The notes beneath the pieces are model-generated. The model was not told the DNA's origin. It did no database searches and saw only the letters and a program-made list of their open reading frames with translations. This document shows positions 49,080 to 58,569 of a stretch of 64,000 nt of DNA, piece by piece (position 1 is the first letter of the stretch; each line of letters starts with the position of its first letter). The position numbers and the translations under genes are program-made. Source of the DNA: Nocardioides panacis (GTDB lineage: Bacteria > Actinomycetota > Actinomycetes > Propionibacteriales > Nocardioidaceae); the NCBI RefSeq assembly GCF_019039255.1, contig NZ_CP077062.1:2852001-2916000 (forward strand), given 5' to 3'.

Positions 49080-49433
49080 ACCGGCCGTTCTTCGTAGCCT
49101 AGGCCGAGCGGTTCGAAACCCTCAATCGTGACTAGGGTCTCCTTCTGTTCGCACTATTGACAGGTGGGGCAATTCGCAGGCAACCTTGATCGGGTTGGCG
49201 TGACATAGTCCGCAATGTCGTAGCGAGGGCCGGGGGGTCCGCAAGGCCGCTGCGCAGCCGGGTGGCACCAACACAGGGGTTCTGACGTTCCCTGGGGGCA
49301 CGTGACTGTCATTCGGCAGTCCTGCGTCTCCCGTGCGTTCCAGGGCTGACAACGCTTCACCCTGCACCATCACGCTTCGCCGCCCGGGCAGCAGGTCGGG
49401 CGTTCTGGTCGGACTTCCGCACATGGGGGAAAA
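49080..49433 (+). other. 354-bp intergenic region before the giant secreted protein
   Basis: No supported gene. An imperfect inverted repeat (GAACCGGCC 49078-49086 with GGCC..CGGTTC to about 49114) follows the GH16 stop and may terminate it. TTGACA (49157-49162) is a possible -35 element, with a weak CAACCT 18 bases later. That would give a leader of about 240 bases before ATG 49434; I recognise no riboswitch in it. Confidence 0.5.
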
Positions 49434-52400
49434 ATGCATCTATCGCGCCTTGTCTCGGGGACCTCTGCGCTGGCCGTCGCGGTCGCCGGAGCCACCTTCG
49501 TCATCACCAGCCCAGCCGCGCAGGCGCTGCAGTCGGCGGTGCCGTCGAATACCGCGCCGGCCTATCAGACCAACGGCAACGTGTCGACGATCGCCTATTC
49601 CAAGGCCTCCGACATCGTCTACATCGGCGGTGACTTCACGAGTGTGCGGCCACCTGGCGCGGCGCCGGGGACCGGCGAGGTGGCGAGGACCCGCCTCGCG
49701 GCGTTCAACGCTTCGACCGGCGCCCTGATCACCAGCTTCAACCACAACGTGCCGGCCTCAGTGAAGTCGCTCGCGACCAACCCTGACGGGAGCGTCCTGT
49801 ACGTCGGTGGCGACTTCACCACCATCGACGGGACCACCCGCAACCGCGTCGCTGCCTTCAACACCGGCACGGGCGCGCTCACGTCCTGGAACCCGAGTGC
49901 CAGCAACCGCGTCTCGGCGATCGCCGCCACCGCGTCGACCGTCTACCTCGGTGGCACCTTCGCCCGCGTGGGCGGGGCGGCCGAGCAGCGGGTGGCCGCC
50001 GTCACCGCGACGACCGGAGCGGCGCGCACCGACTTCAACGTCAGCGCAGACAACCTTCCCTACCAGATGGCCGTGTCGCCCGACGGATCCCGGTTGTACC
50101 TGGCGGGCTCGTTCCTCAGCCTCAACGGAAACACCGACTACCACGCCGTCGGCGCTGTGAACGCGACGACGGGTGCGCTCCTCCCCTTCAGCGCGGGTTC
50201 GATCATCCCGCCCAAGTCGCCCGCGTGCATCGTCGAGGCGAGGTCGGTCAAGACCGACGCCGACGGCACCTACTTCGGGGTCGAGGGAACCGGCGGCGGC
50301 TGCTTCGACGGCACGTTCGCGGTCAACGACGACGGCAGCCTCAAGTGGCAGAGCCAGTGCCTGGGTGCTACCCAGGCCGTGCAGCCCGTCAAGGGCGACC
50401 TCTACACCGGTTCACACTCGCACGACTGTGTCCAGGACCAGCCGGGCGGCGCCAGCGGGCTCAACGACCCGGACGCCTTTCCCGAGGTGGGGTGGTCCAG
50501 GGGGATCTCCCGGCACCTGCTCTCGCGCAGCACGACCACGGGCAAGCTGGGCAACTGGTACCCGAACACGAACGGTGGCCCGAACGGTCAGGGACTCGGC
50601 CCGCGCTCCATGGCGTCCGACGGAACGCAGCTGTTCGTCGGCGGTGAGTTCACGACCGTGAACGGCCAGGCGCAGCAGGGCTTCGCGCGCTTCTCGCCGT
50701 CGACCGGCGACACCGCGGCACCGGCAGCACCGACCGCGCCGACCGCGGTCGCCCGTGGCGGGGGCAGGGTCTCGGTCTTCGTGCAGGCGCCGCTCGACAC
50801 CGACGACACCGACCTGACCATCTCGCTCTATCGCGATGGTGGCACCACACCGATCGCGACCAAGAACGTGCACGCACTGTTCTGGAGAGACCCGGTCGTC
50901 GGTTTCACCGACAACGACCTGGCCGTCGGCAGCAGGCACACCTACCGGGTCGACGCCCGCGAGGTCAACGGTCCCAACGTGGGCCCGAAGTCCGCGGCGA
51001 GCAACACGGTCACGGTCGTCTCCTCCGCGCCGTCCTACGCAGCCTCGGTGGCGGCAAGCAACCCGACGTCCTACTGGCGCCTGGGCGACACGCACGCGCC
51101 GGCCACCGCGGACTTCTCGGACCAGCTCGAGGGCGGTGTGACGTTCGGCGGCGTGACGTTCAACCAGCCGGGAGTCACCACTGACGGCGACAACGCCATC
51201 GTCACCGACGGGTCCAGCGGCATCGTGTCCTCCACGGACGCCATGCCGTCGCCGTCGACCTTCTCGGTCGAGGCCTGGTTCAAGACCACCTCGACGTCCG
51301 GTGGCAAGATCATCGGCTTCGGTGACCGTCAGCAGGGTTACGACTTCGGCGGCAACCCGGCGCTCAGCGGCAGCTACGACAAGCAGGTCTACATGACCAA
51401 CGACGGACGGCTGGTCTTCGGCGTCTACAACGGCGGCGCGGACACCCTGACCACCGGCGGCACCAAGGCCTACAACGACGGCGCCTGGCACCACGTGGTG
51501 GGCACACAGGGACCGGGCGGCATGGCGTTGTACGTCGACGGCGCCCGCTCCGGCCGCAACGGGGTCACGACCAACCAGTCCTACCCGGGGTACTGGCGGG
51601 TCGGTGGCGACAACCTGAACGGCTGGCCGAACCAGCCGTCGAGCAACTACTTCGCCGGTTCGATCGACGAGGTGGCCACCTACGACCACGCGATCCCGCT
51701 GACGGACGTGCAGGCGCACTACTCCGCCTCGGGCCGCACGCTGCCGCCGTCCAACCTGCCAACCGACACCTACGGTCGCACGGTCGCGGGTGACTCGCCC
51801 AGCGCCTACTGGCGCCTGGACGAGACGTCCGGCACCACGGCCGCGGACTCCTCGGACAACGGTGACACCGGGACCTACGTCGGCGGCGTGACGCAGGGAC
51901 GGCCCGGCGCTCTCGGCGGCCAGGGCACGGCCGCGACGTTCGACGGCTCGACGGGCAACGTGACCGAGACCAGTTCGCGGAGCGGTCCGTCGGCCTTCAC
52001 CGCGGAGCTGTGGTTCAACACGGACACGCAGTCCGGCGGCAAGCTGATCGGCTTCGGCGACGCGTCCACCGGTCTGAGCGGGAGCTACGACAAGCAGGTC
52101 TACATGCTCAACGACGGTCGTCTCGTGTTCGGCAACTACAACAACGGCTTCGACACCATCTACTCCTCGAGGAGCTACAACGACGCCGCCTGGCACTACC
52201 TCGTCGTCACTCAGGGGCCGAATGGCATGACGATGTACGTCGACAACGCCGCGATCGGCACGCACCCCGCGACGACCAACCAGCGCTACACCGGCTACTG
52301 GCGTGCGGGTGGGGACAACCTCGCCTTCTGGCCGGACCAGCCGTCGAGCGCATACCTCGCCGGCACGATGGACGAGGTGGCCCTCTACGACGCTCCTCTG

Positions 52401-53897
52401 TCGGCGGACCAGATCAATGCCCACTACATCGCAGCCGGCCGGAACGGCCGCGACGTCACCAACCCCGAGACGGCCATCACCTCACCCCACCAGGGTGACG
52501 TCGTCACCACCGGGCAGGTGACCGTGTCGGCCACAGCGACGGACAACGTGGGTGTCAGCCAGGTGGACCTGCAGGTCGACGGCACCACGGTAGGCACCGA
52601 CACCACGGCCCCCTACACGTTCGATTGGACGGCCACGGATGGCGAGCACACCTTGCAGACCGTCGCGCACGACGCGGCCGGCAACACGGGCACCTCATCC
52701 GTCGTCCAGGTGACCGGGACGACCCCGGACACCACGGACCCCACCACCTCGATCACCTCCCCGGCCGACGGGGCGACGGTGTCCGGTCCCACGACCGTGA
52801 CCGCGGACGCAGCCGACAACCGGGGGGTCACCACGGTGCGACTGCAGGTGGACGGCACCACGGTGGACACCTCCACCACTGCCCCGTACACCTTCACCTG
52901 GAACGCGAACGATCCCGGGGCGCACACCCTCCGGACCGTCGCTTCCGACGCGGCCGGGAACACCGGCACCTCGGCACCGGTGAACGTCACGGTGCCCGTG
53001 CCTGCCGACACCACGCCGCCGACGGCCCCCACCGGGCTGACAGCCACCGCGACCAGCCCGACGACGGTCGACCTCTCGTGGGGCGCGTCGACGGACAACC
53101 GTGGGGTCACCGGCTACCAGGTCGTCCGGGGCAGCACGGTGGTGGACACGGTCACCGGCCGGACCTACACCGACACCGGTCTGACAGCTGGCACCAGCTA
53201 CTCCTACGTGGTCCGGGCGGTCGACGCAGCGGGCAACGTCAGCGGGGACAGCAACACGGCCACGGTGACGACGCCGGACCCGAACGCGGCACTGTTCAGC
53301 GACACGTGGTCCGCGGCTGACGGCAGCCCGTGGAAGGCGGGGTGGACGACCGGCCAGGCAAGCGGGACGGTCGACACGCAGGCCGGCCAGGGACGGCTCG
53401 CGTTCACCGACGTGGCCAACGCCTACGCGCGGGCGCAGATCACCGGCGCACCGGCGCAGGCGGACACGGAGCTCCTGACGTCGTACCAGTGGAGTGCGAC
53501 GACCCCGGGCAGCTACCTGAACGTCTACCTCCGCGGGTCCGGTGGCTGGCAGAACGCCTACCGCCCCCGGAGCGGGTACGGGCTCGAGCTGACGTCGAAC
53601 AGCGGGACGGTCGTCGTCCGGAAGAATGTGGCCTCGACCACCACGAACCTGGCCTCGGTGCCCGGTGGTCAGGCGGTCACGACCGCCAAGCAGTGGCTGC
53701 GGATCCGGGTCAGCGGCTCCACGGTCCAGTTCCGGATCTGGCGGGACGGCACCACGGAGCCGACGGCCTGGACGGGTACCTACACCGACACCTCGGTGAC
53801 CGCTCCGGGACAGGTCTTCGTCTCGCTCGTCCGGGGCGGAACCAACTCCGGCGTCAAGTCGGTGTCCCTGGACGACCTGCGGCTTACCCAGCAGTGA
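49434..53897 (+). CDS. Giant secreted multidomain protein (propeller, two LamG, Ig-like, FN3)
   Basis: 1487 residues. Signal peptide 1-32 (ALAVAVAGATFVITSPAAQA); about 40-435 repeated blades with VYIGGDFT, VLYVGGDFTTIDG, VYLGGTFARVGG, LYLAGSFLSLNG and LFVGGEFTTVNG (beta-propeller-like); about 440-530 an FN3-like module; two LamG/concanavalin-like modules (about 535-770, 780-1005), both with SGSYDKQVYM and a YWR start; two Ig-like modules (about 1015-1195; ITSP..G..V pattern); FN3 (about 1197-1283); a C-terminal jelly-roll-like domain. No sortase motif or membrane anchor. Likely binds glycans outside the cell; no catalytic site seen. GGGGGA precedes ATG. Confidence 0.85.
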   Translation: MHLSRLVSGTSALAVAVAGATFVITSPAAQALQSAVPSNTAPAYQTNGNVSTIAYSKASDIVYIGGDFTSVRPPGAAPGTGEVARTRLAAFNASTGALITSFNHNVPASVKSLATNPDGSVLYVGGDFTTIDGTTRNRVAAFNTGTGALTSWNPSASNRVSAIAATASTVYLGGTFARVGGAAEQRVAAVTATTGAARTDFNVSADNLPYQMAVSPDGSRLYLAGSFLSLNGNTDYHAVGAVNATTGALLPFSAGSIIPPKSPACIVEARSVKTDADGTYFGVEGTGGGCFDGTFAVNDDGSLKWQSQCLGATQAVQPVKGDLYTGSHSHDCVQDQPGGASGLNDPDAFPEVGWSRGISRHLLSRSTTTGKLGNWYPNTNGGPNGQGLGPRSMASDGTQLFVGGEFTTVNGQAQQGFARFSPSTGDTAAPAAPTAPTAVARGGGRVSVFVQAPLDTDDTDLTISLYRDGGTTPIATKNVHALFWRDPVVGFTDNDLAVGSRHTYRVDAREVNGPNVGPKSAASNTVTVVSSAPSYAASVAASNPTSYWRLGDTHAPATADFSDQLEGGVTFGGVTFNQPGVTTDGDNAIVTDGSSGIVSSTDAMPSPSTFSVEAWFKTTSTSGGKIIGFGDRQQGYDFGGNPALSGSYDKQVYMTNDGRLVFGVYNGGADTLTTGGTKAYNDGAWHHVVGTQGPGGMALYVDGARSGRNGVTTNQSYPGYWRVGGDNLNGWPNQPSSNYFAGSIDEVATYDHAIPLTDVQAHYSASGRTLPPSNLPTDTYGRTVAGDSPSAYWRLDETSGTTAADSSDNGDTGTYVGGVTQGRPGALGGQGTAATFDGSTGNVTETSSRSGPSAFTAELWFNTDTQSGGKLIGFGDASTGLSGSYDKQVYMLNDGRLVFGNYNNGFDTIYSSRSYNDAAWHYLVVTQGPNGMTMYVDNAAIGTHPATTNQRYTGYWRAGGDNLAFWPDQPSSAYLAGTMDEVALYDAPLSADQINAHYIAAGRNGRDVTNPETAITSPHQGDVVTTGQVTVSATATDNVGVSQVDLQVDGTTVGTDTTAPYTFDWTATDGEHTLQTVAHDAAGNTGTSSVVQVTGTTPDTTDPTTSITSPADGATVSGPTTVTADAADNRGVTTVRLQVDGTTVDTSTTAPYTFTWNANDPGAHTLRTVASDAAGNTGTSAPVNVTVPVPADTTPPTAPTGLTATATSPTTVDLSWGASTDNRGVTGYQVVRGSTVVDTVTGRTYTDTGLTAGTSYSYVVRAVDAAGNVSGDSNTATVTTPDPNAALFSDTWSAADGSPWKAGWTTGQASGTVDTQAGQGRLAFTDVANAYARAQITGAPAQADTELLTSYQWSATTPGSYLNVYLRGSGGWQNAYRPRSGYGLELTSNSGTVVVRKNVASTTTNLASVPGGQAVTTAKQWLRIRVSGSTVQFRIWRDGTTEPTAWTGTYTDTSVTAPGQVFVSLVRGGTNSGVKSVSLDDLRLTQQ

Positions 53898-53903
53898 CGT
53901 GAC

Positions 53904-53945
53904 CACCGATGCGCGCCCGTGGAACCGCACGGGCGCGCATCGGTG
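53904..53945 (+). terminator. Strong hairpin terminator of the giant gene
   Basis: Perfect 18-bp stem, CACCGATGCGCGCCCGTG (53904-53921) with its complement at 53928-53945, and a 6-base loop, 7 bases after the stop codon. No T tract. Confidence 0.75.
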
Positions 53946-55178
53946 CGTCACCTGGTCTCCTGTGCCGTCACACGAGCAGCGGTCGTGGTTCGCCGGGCAC
54001 CGACGCCACCCAACGCGGACGGTCCGGTGCGGACCACGGTGCGCGGTCGACGCAATCGCGATGGTGTTCGCCGGTCGGCGGGACCAGGTCGTCGAGCTCT
54101 CGACCGACGGCGGTGGAGTGGACAGCGGCTGCCACAGCGCCCGGTTGCAGGGCCCGGCGGGCCGGGTGGTCACGGCGGCCCGGCCGGACTTGTGGCGGCT
54201 GCCTCGCTCCGGCACCTACCGGGCCGAGGTGGTGCCCTGCTGGGGCTCGAGCCTCGACATCGCCGACCTGACCAGGCGCCGACTGGTTCCCCTGGACCTG
54301 AACGCGGCACCGGTGCACTTCCGCTCCGGCAAGGGCGTCACGGACCTGGGTGTCGTCACGGTCCCGCGCACCGGCCGGGTGATGGTCCGCGGCTGGACGG
54401 AGGGCGACCCGCAGCACCTGTGGGACTCGGTCAGCTACCCGTCCGGCACCGGCTGTTCACCTACCAGGGCCGGGCCCCCGACCTCGAGGCAGGAACGTCC
54501 CTCTCCGACGGCCTGAGCTCCCGTGTGGTCACCCCGGGCCGCTACTTCCTGTATCCCGCGCGGGCCGACCTGCTGGCCGGCGCGTCCACCGTCCTGACGA
54601 CCGCGGTCACTCCGGAGGGTCCGGCGGTCACGCTCGGCGACGGCGGGGTCCCGGGGCGCGAGCGCGACTTCACGTTCACCGGGACGGCCACGTTCGTCTA
54701 ACAGGACACCACTGCGTGGGTCGGTGCGCCCGTCGACCGGGCAGCTCTACGGGCCTCGGAGCGCCCGGCTCAGTGGCTGGGACTACGACGAAGGCCGGCT
54801 GCTCCACGCCGACGACTGCGTCTGGGTGAGGTGCTGGGTCCGATGCAGTCCGGCGTCCCGTCCCGGTTCACCCTCGACGGCTCCGACCGCTACCTCGTGG
54901 CGCCCTACCAGCTTCCGAGCGGCACGATCCACCCGCGGTTCGCGGCCACCGGCTCGACGGTGACCGGGCCGTGGGACGCGATCGCCGGAGCCGAGCACAT
55001 CCGCTCCGGCGCTCTGGGCCCGGGACAAGCGTCAGGCTGCGACGAGAACTTCTTCTCCTCGGTCGGTGACGAGTCCGCGACCTCTACCTTCACCGACTTC
55101 TTCCCGAACCCGGCTCTGGTGGTGCTGCGTCCGGGTGCCGGGGTGATCGGCCGCGTGGACCTGACCCTTGGCCCCTGA
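53943..55178 (+). pseudogene. Decayed gene for a secreted-type protein
   Basis: Three frames carry consecutive, protein-like pieces: about 54050-54455 (IAMVFAGRRDQVVELST, YRAEVVPCWGSSLDIADL, VPRTGRVMVRGW), about 54456-54701 (LFTYQGRAPDLEAG, PGRYFLYPARADLL, ending FTFTGTATFV and a TAA), and 54724-55178 (LSGWDYDEGRLLHADD, then in another frame FTLDGSDRYLVAPYQLP, CDENFFSSVGDES). At least two frameshifts and a stop break it. No recognised family; the beta-rich, two-lobed pattern suggests an exported surface protein. The density of lesions favours real decay. Confidence 0.6.
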
Positions 55179-55209
55179 CGGACTGCCGACGACCCGGAAG
55201 CACGAGCCG

Positions 55210-55554
55210 TCAGCCGCCCGCCGGGGCGAAGAAGCTCACGATCGTCGCGGTGCCGTCCTGATCGACGGCTCGAAAGGCGCCCGCGTCCAGGTCGATGTCG
55301 ACCTCGCTCGGGTGCGGGACCATGTGACGGAGCACGACGGGGTAGCTCGAGGAGCTCCCGCCCACGGCCACGATCACCACGTCGTCCTTGGGGTCGTACG
55401 ACGCGTACGCGAACGGCAGGCGCTCGGCCTCCGCCTGGTCGCCGAACGAACGGTCGAGGACCTCGATCGTGACGTCCTGTCCCTCGCGGTCCTTCGTCAG
55501 CCGGTCCAAACCCTCCACCCAGCGTTGGCGGTCGGTCGTCGAGGTCTCTGCCAT
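55210..55554 (-). CDS. DUF5335 family protein
   Basis: 114 residues. WVEGLDRLTKDREGQDVTIE, then FGDQAEAERLPFAYASYDPKD (split in two 20-residue views) and VPHPSEVDIDL match DUF5335. Soluble, acidic; function unknown. Start ATG 55554. Divergent from the DUF1931 gene with an inverted repeat between. Confidence 0.75.
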   Translation of the reverse strand: MAETSTTDRQRWVEGLDRLTKDREGQDVTIEVLDRSFGDQAEAERLPFAYASYDPKDDVVIVAVGGSSSSYPVVLRHMVPHPSEVDIDLDAGAFRAVDQDGTATIVSFFAPAGG

Positions 55555-55632
55555 CGGCTCTGATCCTTCCAGACGTCGTTCCGGTGCCCTACCCGAGGCC
55601 GAGATCCATCCTCGGTCGCCCGGCGGCTCGAC

Positions 55633-55654
55633 ACATCCCACGTATCCGGGATGT
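55633..55654. promoter_or_regulatory. Inverted repeat between DUF5335 and DUF1931 genes
   Basis: ACATCCC (55633-55639), 8 bases, GGGATGT (55648-55654), in the 155-bp divergent region. Possible operator. Confidence 0.35.
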
Positions 55655-55709
55655 CCCGTCGCGCCGCGGGCGCGAGGCTGGGACGACCGAGAACACAGGA
55701 GGACCGACG

Positions 55710-56159
55710 ATGGAGCTCTTCGGCGTCGCCCGCTTCGAACGCTTCTTCCGCGCGGCCGCCGGTCTCCACGCCGACAAGGACGACCTGCGCCGCTTCGACG
55801 ACTTCGTGAACAACAAGATCTACGACCTCCTGCTGCGCGGGCAGGCGAACGCGAAGTCGAACGGCCGCGACGTGATCGAGCCGCAGGACCTGCCGATCAC
55901 CAAGGGGCTCCAGGAGTCCATCCACGCCTTCGAGGCCATCGATCAGGAGGTGTCGCTGGAGGCGATCCTTGAGCAGCTCACCAGGCGCCCGCCGCTCGAT
56001 GTGACCTACAGCGACGAGGCCCAGGCGAAGCTCCCGCTGGTCGCGGGCGGGCTGGGCGTCGCCCTCGCGCGGACGTTCCCGATCCTCGAGGAGGGCCTGG
56101 TGAACCCGCAGACCGAGCACTGGGACCGCGCCATCCGGATCTTCGACCTCCTGCTCTAG
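55710..56159 (+). CDS. DUF1931 histone-fold protein
   Basis: 149 residues. Pfam DUF1931; the Aquifex member (Aq_328) has a double histone fold in one chain. First unit about 8-70 (FERFFRAAAGLHADKDDLRR, then IYDLLLRGQANAKSNGRDVI and EPQDLPI, a histone-like helix-strand-helix ending); second unit about 78-149. It may bind DNA or proteins; the role in bacteria is not known. CAGGAGGA precedes ATG 55710. It sits among stress-type genes. Confidence 0.82.
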   Translation: MELFGVARFERFFRAAAGLHADKDDLRRFDDFVNNKIYDLLLRGQANAKSNGRDVIEPQDLPITKGLQESIHAFEAIDQEVSLEAILEQLTRRPPLDVTYSDEAQAKLPLVAGGLGVALARTFPILEEGLVNPQTEHWDRAIRIFDLLL

Positions 56160-56255
56160 CGAGGACCCTCCGACCTGCTCACCGCTCCAGCCTTCGACGC
56201 GTGAGCACCCAGGAACAGCCCGGATTCCCGGGCTCCTCCGGCGGCTTGCGACACG

Positions 56256-56270
56256 TACAGTGGATCAATG
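56256..56270 (+). promoter_or_regulatory. Leaderless promoter of the NAD(P)-binding protein
   Basis: TACAGT (56256-56261), 6 bases, ATG 56268. Confidence 0.45.
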
Positions 56271-56966
56271 GCCAGAGTCGCTGTTGTCGGAGGCCGCGGG
56301 AAGGTGGCACGCCACCTCCATCCCCTGCTGGTCCGGGCCGGCCACACACCGGTCGCGCTTGTCCGCAACGAGGCCTACCGCTCTGAGCTCGAGGAGCTGG
56401 GCGCCGAGGTCCGCCTGCTCGACATCGAGAGGTCCACGGCGGAGGACTTCGCGCGCGCCTTCGACGGTTGCCGGGCCGTGGTGTTCGCCGCTGGAGCCGG
56501 CCCCGACGGCAAGGTCGAGCGCAAGCGCACGGTCGATCTCGAGGGTTCGCTGAAGTCGATCGAGGGGGCCCAGGGCGCTCGTATCCGGCGGTTCGTCCAG
56601 GTCTCTGCGATGGCCGTCGACGACCCGGTTCCCGCAGATGCGACACCGGTATGGCGCGCCTACATCGAGGCGAAGCGCGAGGCGGACGAGGCGCTGCGGT
56701 CCAGCGGACTCGACTGGACCATCCTGCGGCCCGGGTGGCTGACCGACGACCCGAGCGGGCGCCGGGTCGCCATCGGGCGAGACGTCCCGGAGGGCGACAT
56801 CTCGCGCGACGACGTCGCGGCGGTGATCGTCGCCGTCCTGGAGAACGACGGGACGATCAGCAAGCAGTGGGAGGTGGTCCAGGACGGCCTGCCGATCGTG
56901 GAGTCGATCGCCCTGGCCATGCTGACCGACGCGGCACCCGGCGCCGCATGGGCCGGGAGGGACTAG
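56268..56966 (+). CDS. NAD(P)-binding Rossmann protein (atypical SDR)
   Basis: 232 residues. The cofactor loop GGRGKVARHL (8-17) is followed by VALVRNEAYR and a DIERST turn. FAAGAGPDGKVERKRTVDLE and RFVQVSAMAV are typical of atypical SDRs (YwnB/NmrA-like); no YxxxK active-site pair in the classical place (YIEAKREAD offers Tyr/Lys). It could be an epimerase-like enzyme or a redox sensor. Complete. Confidence 0.85.
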   Translation: MARVAVVGGRGKVARHLHPLLVRAGHTPVALVRNEAYRSELEELGAEVRLLDIERSTAEDFARAFDGCRAVVFAAGAGPDGKVERKRTVDLEGSLKSIEGAQGARIRRFVQVSAMAVDDPVPADATPVWRAYIEAKREADEALRSSGLDWTILRPGWLTDDPSGRRVAIGRDVPEGDISRDDVAAVIVAVLENDGTISKQWEVVQDGLPIVESIALAMLTDAAPGAAWAGRD

Positions 56967-57016
56967 TCCCGATAGCAGACCGGCCCGGCGCTGCGACCTC
57001 GCCCGGCCCGCTTTGC

Positions 57017-57190
57017 CTACCTCTTGAACGCCTTCTTGAGGTGGTCGCCGGCCGTCTTGAGCTGCACCAATCGCCGCTCGCGCTTGCCTTCGCTCTCGAG
57101 TGGCTTGTCGCGACGAGCGCGACCGGCAAGCTCTTTCGCGTGGCCACCGAGGTTCTGACCCAGGTGCTTGGCCCGGTCACCCATGCCCAT
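57017..57190 (-). CDS. CsbD-like small stress protein
   Basis: 57 residues, basic and helical. GHAKELAGRARRDKPLESEG (20-39) fits the CsbD pattern, in which Gly-Lys/Arg helices surround an xxLExEGK segment. In Bacillus csbD is under SigB; here GGGTAT (57245-57240) could be a stress-sigma -10 box, but no clear GTTT is at -35. Start ATG 57190. Confidence 0.65.
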   Translation of the reverse strand: MGMGDRAKHLGQNLGGHAKELAGRARRDKPLESEGKRERRLVQLKTAGDHLKKAFKR

Positions 57191-57705
57191 CTTTCTCACA
57201 CCTTTCCCCGTGCGTTGGATGGTCCTGACGATGTGAAAAATACCCTCCTCGCACCAAGCCGCCCGACGGGTTGTGCCGAGCCGTGAGCACGCTTGAGGAC
57301 ACCGCGCCGTGCTTGCCAATATTTCTCGACTCGGCCGCGCAACTCGCCTGGGATGTGCTCCCGGAGACCCCCCATACTGACCACTTGTCGTGTCTGTGAC
57401 CTGGCCGGGACCGGACAGGCTCGGCTGCCCGAAGGGGCAGAACAGACCGTGGCGCTCAACCGGCAGCTCGGCCGAACACGATAGGTCGCCCCCGGAGAAC
57501 GGGCCGGCGCCGCAGACATGCACGCGTTCGCAGCCCAGCCGCACCTCAGCCCTACCCGGCGTCCACTCAGCGCTGGGAGCAAGGTCTCGTGCGCCAGTCC
57601 AGCGCGACCAAGGGTCCCCGTCACCGGAAAGGTCGGGCAGAACACACCTGGGCGACCGTCCTTCCCTGACCGCAGCCTCCACGTCGGCTCGGCTGCCTCC
57701 CACAC
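57191..57705. other. 515-bp stretch with no supported gene
   Basis: A minus-strand open frame (57196-57705) has low-complexity, Arg/Gly/Ser-rich content and no family features, so it is not called. The stretch lies between the CsbD-like gene and the rearranged response regulator and may be decayed DNA. Confidence 0.5.
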
Positions 57706-58569
57706 CTAGTCAGATGCCGTCGCGTGCTGTGGCAGCTGCGGGCGGTTGAACAAGGCATCTACTCGTCGTACGAGCTCTCCTCGCGGAGCTGGTTTGACCA
57801 GGTAGTCGTCGGCTGCGGCGGCTGGCCCGAACCGTCCAGCGCTGAGCAAGACGATCAGCATCTTCGCCGTTGCACGGTCCGCACGGAGCCGCCAAAGCAC
57901 TTCCAATCCGGTGACCTTGGGCATCATCACGTCCAGTACCGCTAGGTCGGGCAAATCCTTGCGAATCAGTTGGAGAGCTTGTTCCCCGTCGGAGGCGCTG
58001 AGAACCAGATAACCGGCCCGGGACAACTGTCGTGTGAAGAGATCAAGGAGGTCGGGATCGTCATCAGCGTCTAGACCTGGCAAGCGCAACTCGGAAACCC
58101 ACACCGCCTCCAGGTAGCTCGACACCTGCGCCACGGGCGTTCCTGGCCGGTAGCGGACCATGGCGACCAGCAGCTGGTCCGGATCCTCAGTCGTCTCCAC
58201 CTCGACAGCACCGAACATCGCGCTCGACGCCAGCCGGGAACGGAGCTTGGACGCAGCAACGCTGAGTTCCGCGCTGCTTGCTGGCGGCAAGTTGATGAAC
58301 AATCCGTCCTTGAGTCGCCTGAACTCTCTGTGGTCCACAGTTGTGAGCCTCTCGGAACGACGTTGGATCGGCAACTCTTCTCCATGCGATTCGTCGTCCA
58401 GGCTGAAGTCGGGGAACCGCTGCCCTTCCAGGAGGGCCCGGACAACGGCTTGTTTGCTGAAGTAGACCGCCCGACCCCGGACGTCGTCGGAAACGCGGAG
58501 TACGGTGCTCGTCGGCTCGCGCAGCAAGCCGGTCAGCTCCCGGACGTCTCGCTCGTGCTGCTTCTTCAA
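57706..58569 (-). CDS. Rearranged response regulator: unknown N-terminal region fused to an incomplete receiver
   Basis: 287 residues from TTG 58569. Residues 170-287 look like a CheY-type receiver: ADDDPDLLDLFTRQL, phospho-acceptor Asp in LAVLDVMMPKVTG, Lys in DDYLVKPAP. However, the first beta-strand before DDD is missing, and about ten residues are lacking between LLSAGRF and AADDYLVKP. Residues 1-165 (RELTGLLREP, LINLPPASSAELS-like segment) match nothing I know. Upstream, another frame ends YEEQLHAFER just where this frame begins LKKQHERDV, suggesting a lost 5' part. Probably a remnant. Confidence 0.55.
   Translation of the reverse strand: MKKQHERDVRELTGLLREPTSTVLRVSDDVRGRAVYFSKQAVVRALLEGQRFPDFSLDDESHGEELPIQRRSERLTTVDHREFRRLKDGLFINLPPASSAELSVAASKLRSRLASSAMFGAVEVETTEDPDQLLVAMVRYRPGTPVAQVSSYLEAVWVSELRLPGLDADDDPDLLDLFTRQLSRAGYLVLSASDGEQALQLIRKDLPDLAVLDVMMPKVTGLEVLWRLRADRATAKMLIVLLSAGRFGPAAAADDYLVKPAPRGELVRRVDALFNRPQLPQHATASD

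Noticed and set aside
49140-49430. Possible c-di-AMP (ydaO) riboswitch before the giant secreted gene
   Set aside because: Some G-rich runs are suggestive but the conserved core strings are absent.
57196-57705. Minus-strand frame of 169 codons
   Set aside because: No family motif, no ribosome binding site and unusual composition; treated as non-coding or decayed.
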